Assembly (NCBI GenBank): GCA_026982915.1
Contig: JALWQU010000072.1
Span: 1 to 6,735, forward strand
Reading direction: 5' to 3'
Length of the DNA stretch: 6,735 nt
Source of the DNA: Candidatus Altimarinota bacterium
Lineage (GTDB): Bacteria; Patescibacteriota; Gracilibacteria; UBA4473
The position numbers and the translations under genes were made by a program. Shown piece by piece: positions 5,409 to 6,735 of the stretch. The notes under the pieces are model-generated. The model was not told the origin of the DNA and did no database searches. It saw only the letters and a list, made by a program, of their open reading frames with translations. Numbering within the stretch: position 1 is the stretch's first letter; each line of letters begins with the position of its first letter.

Positions 5409-5978
5409 ATGTCTATTGGAATTATACTTATCGGTCTTCTCGTTGTTATTGGTGGAGCGTATGCCTCGATCTTCAACGGACTTGTTCATGCTCGGCAAAA
5501 GGTAAAAGAAGCCTGGTCCGGCATTGATGTTCAGTTAAAACGGCGATACGACTTGATCCCAAACCTTATCAATACGGTAAAGGGATATGCCGCACATGAA
5601 AAATCAACCCTTGAAGAGGTGACAAAGGCTCGAACAGCCGCCATGGGTGTTCCCGATGGAAAGATTGCCAAGCAAGCGCAAGCGGAAAATATGCTTTCGG
5701 GAACCCTAAAATCTATTTTTGCTCTTTCGGAAAACTATCCAGACCTAAAAGCGGATAAAAGTTTCCTCGAGCTGCAAGCGCAACTAGCCGAAACAGAAGA
5801 CCAGATTGCGGCTTCTCGGCGAATTTATAACGGTAATGTTACCGTGATGAATACGAAGGTACAGAGTTTTCCGTCCAACTTCATAGCGGGGATGCACGGG
5901 TTTACAGAATCAGAATTCTTCGAACTTGATGAGGCTGAAAAAGAAGCCGTAAAGAAAGTCCCTGAGGTTAAATTTTAG
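5409..5978 (+). CDS. lemA: LemA family membrane protein
   Basis: 189 residues, normal for LemA. Seen: one N-terminal membrane segment (about residues 3-22, SIGIILIGLLVVIGGAYASI), then the family signature: FNGLVHARQKVKEAW (22-36), IDVQLKRRYDLIPNL (39-53) and VKGYAAHE. Long helices follow, then the AETEDQIAASRRIYN and VQSFPSNFIA blocks typical of LemA. Known: LemA proteins are widespread, anchored by one helix with most of the chain a helical bundle; their biochemical role is poorly defined, and they often sit beside an HtpX protease or TPM-domain gene. Neither is seen here; the next gene is an antiporter 75 bp on. The start is set at ATG 5409 because it matches the usual LemA N-terminus. An in-frame TTG at 5370 would add 13 residues but overlaps the likely promoter. 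No Shine-Dalgarno. All Arg codons are CGN, like the other native genes. Confidence 0.97.
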   Translation: MSIGIILIGLLVVIGGAYASIFNGLVHARQKVKEAWSGIDVQLKRRYDLIPNLINTVKGYAAHEKSTLEEVTKARTAAMGVPDGKIAKQAQAENMLSGTLKSIFALSENYPDLKADKSFLELQAQLAETEDQIAASRRIYNGNVTVMNTKVQSFPSNFIAGMHGFTESEFFELDEAEKEAVKKVPEVKF

Positions 5979-6053
5979 ACAGAACGGCACAAAAGATTTG
6001 CCAATTATTTTTTCTTGTGTTTTATGGGGGACATAATTGTGGCTCTCTAAAAA

Positions 6054-6735
6054 ATGGAACATCAATCATTTCTATACGGTGCACTAGCGGTCTTTAGTCT
6101 TTTGACCTTAGCCTCGCTGATTCATACCATCGCTCGATGGATAAAAATTCCTTTTGCGGTAGCCTTGCTACTAGGAGGAATTTTTCTTTCAATGATTGAA
6201 AACCAGCTGGATCTGGGAGTCTCTCAGTATTTCCATTTCTCTCCTGAAATGGTTTTTTATGTTTTCCTGCCAACTTTGATATTTGAATCAGCTTACCATA
6301 TAGATTTCCGATATTTTCGGCGGATTCTGCGAGAGGCGACGGTTTTAGCTACCTTTGGGCTTATTATCTCGACCGTTATTATTGGATACGGACTTCATTA
6401 TCTTTTAAATTTACCACTGATCGTGAGCTTCCTCTTTGGAGCCTTGATCTCCGCAACCGATCCCGTGGCAGTTCTCGCTATCTTCAAAGAAGTTCGTGCC
6501 CCGAAAAAACTAGAAACCGTTGTGGATGGGGAAAGTCTGCTCAACGATGCTACGGCACTAGTATTATTTAAATTTTTATTGGGCTTTGCCCTTCTTAATC
6601 AAGCACAGGTTTCCACGGCTCAATCTATTTTTGAATTTTTCGTTTCTTTAGCACAAGGGCCAGGCGAGGGGCTTATTTTTGGACTGATTTTATATTATGT
6701 TATTTCAAAGTCAGAAACGAAAGGCATACAACTGA
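6054..6735 (+). CDS. Na+/H+ antiporter, CPA1 family (3' end beyond window)
   Basis: 227 codons open to the window edge, about half of a typical antiporter. Known role: CPA1/NhaP-type carriers exchange Na+ (or K+) for H+ across the cytoplasmic membrane, serving pH and salt homeostasis. Seen: repeated hydrophobic segments (about 8-28, 33-48, 66-80, 95-118, 122-143, 166-182, 205-217) and the family motifs FLPTLIFESA (71-80), GALISATDPVAV (129-140, TDP at the helix crossover, Asp136) and VDGESLLNDATALVLF (157-172, Asn164-Asp165, the 'ND' ion-binding pair of electroneutral CPA1 members). Key residues in the visible half are intact. The start is the ATG after GGCTCTCTAAAAA; no Shine-Dalgarno. An ATG at 6024 is in another frame and stops within nine codons. 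The 75-bp gap after lemA has a CATAAT (6032-6037) that could be a -10, and no strong terminator, so either co-transcription with lemA or a separate promoter is possible. A C-terminal regulatory domain cannot be judged. Confidence 0.95.
   Translation, partial: MEHQSFLYGALAVFSLLTLASLIHTIARWIKIPFAVALLLGGIFLSMIENQLDLGVSQYFHFSPEMVFYVFLPTLIFESAYHIDFRYFRRILREATVLATFGLIISTVIIGYGLHYLLNLPLIVSFLFGALISATDPVAVLAIFKEVRAPKKLETVVDGESLLNDATALVLFKFLLGFALLNQAQVSTAQSIFEFFVSLAQGPGEGLIFGLILYYVISKSETKGIQL

Noticed and set aside
5979..6053. Terminator between lemA and the antiporter (CACAA...TTGTG and GGCA...TGCC pairings)
   Set aside because: Stems are only 4-7 bp with bulges and compete with each other; not enough to call.
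398..6735. Possible UGA-recoded genome (UGA = Gly), because none of the complete genes ends in TGA
   Set aside because: All genes are full length under the standard code, no conserved motif is interrupted by TGA, and glycines use GGN throughout. Six non-TGA stops are too few to mean much.
1..6735. Mobile element, CRISPR array, tRNA or rRNA
   Set aside because: No transposase or integrase motif, no regularly spaced repeats, and no cloverleaf or rRNA-like stretch was seen on either strand.

Overview
The window looks like a chromosomal stretch from an AT-rich bacterium with compact genes. It reads with the standard code: Trp is TGG, Gly is GGN, and there is no in-frame TGA. Seven gene starts have no recognisable Shine-Dalgarno sequence. 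Together with short Lys-led signal peptides, a lipoprotein with a classic lipobox and a patescibacterial look to LemA and the secreted proteins, this suggests a Candidate Phyla Radiation (Patescibacteria)-type genome. That placement is inference; Bacteroidota, which also often lack Shine-Dalgarno sites, cannot be excluded by eye.

Layout. Bases 1-322 (minus) hold the N-terminal part of a Cys-rich lipoprotein, transcribed away from an ExoIII/APE1-type AP endonuclease gene (398-1189, plus); the 75-bp gap carries overlapping back-to-back -10 boxes. Convergent with the nuclease, and overlapping its last 92 bases antisense, is a 573-residue soluble, coiled-coil-rich protein of unknown function (1098-2819, minus). 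Its arginine codons (mostly AGA/AGG) differ sharply from the CGN used by its neighbours. A strong two-way hairpin terminator (2960-2994) separates it from a two-gene minus-strand operon (4888 to 3041). This operon encodes two secreted, very basic paralogues sharing a C-terminal domain; the first also has an N-terminal cysteine cluster. A good promoter (TTGACA, 17 bp, extended -10 AATAGT) lies upstream and implies a leader of about 113 nt with a long hairpin whose wobble pairs fit only the minus-strand RNA.

Bases 5037-5408 hold a perfect 14-bp tandem duplication, a possible 57-residue small gene and the probable lemA promoter. lemA (5409-5978) and the first 227 codons of a CPA1-type Na+/H+ antiporter (6054 to the edge) follow on the plus strand.

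The genes do not form one obvious pathway. DNA repair and ion homeostasis are housekeeping. The lipoprotein, LemA and the secreted pair belong to the envelope or outside. The most unusual parts are the secreted pair with its structured leader, and the codon-atypical coiled-coil gene that runs into the nuclease gene.
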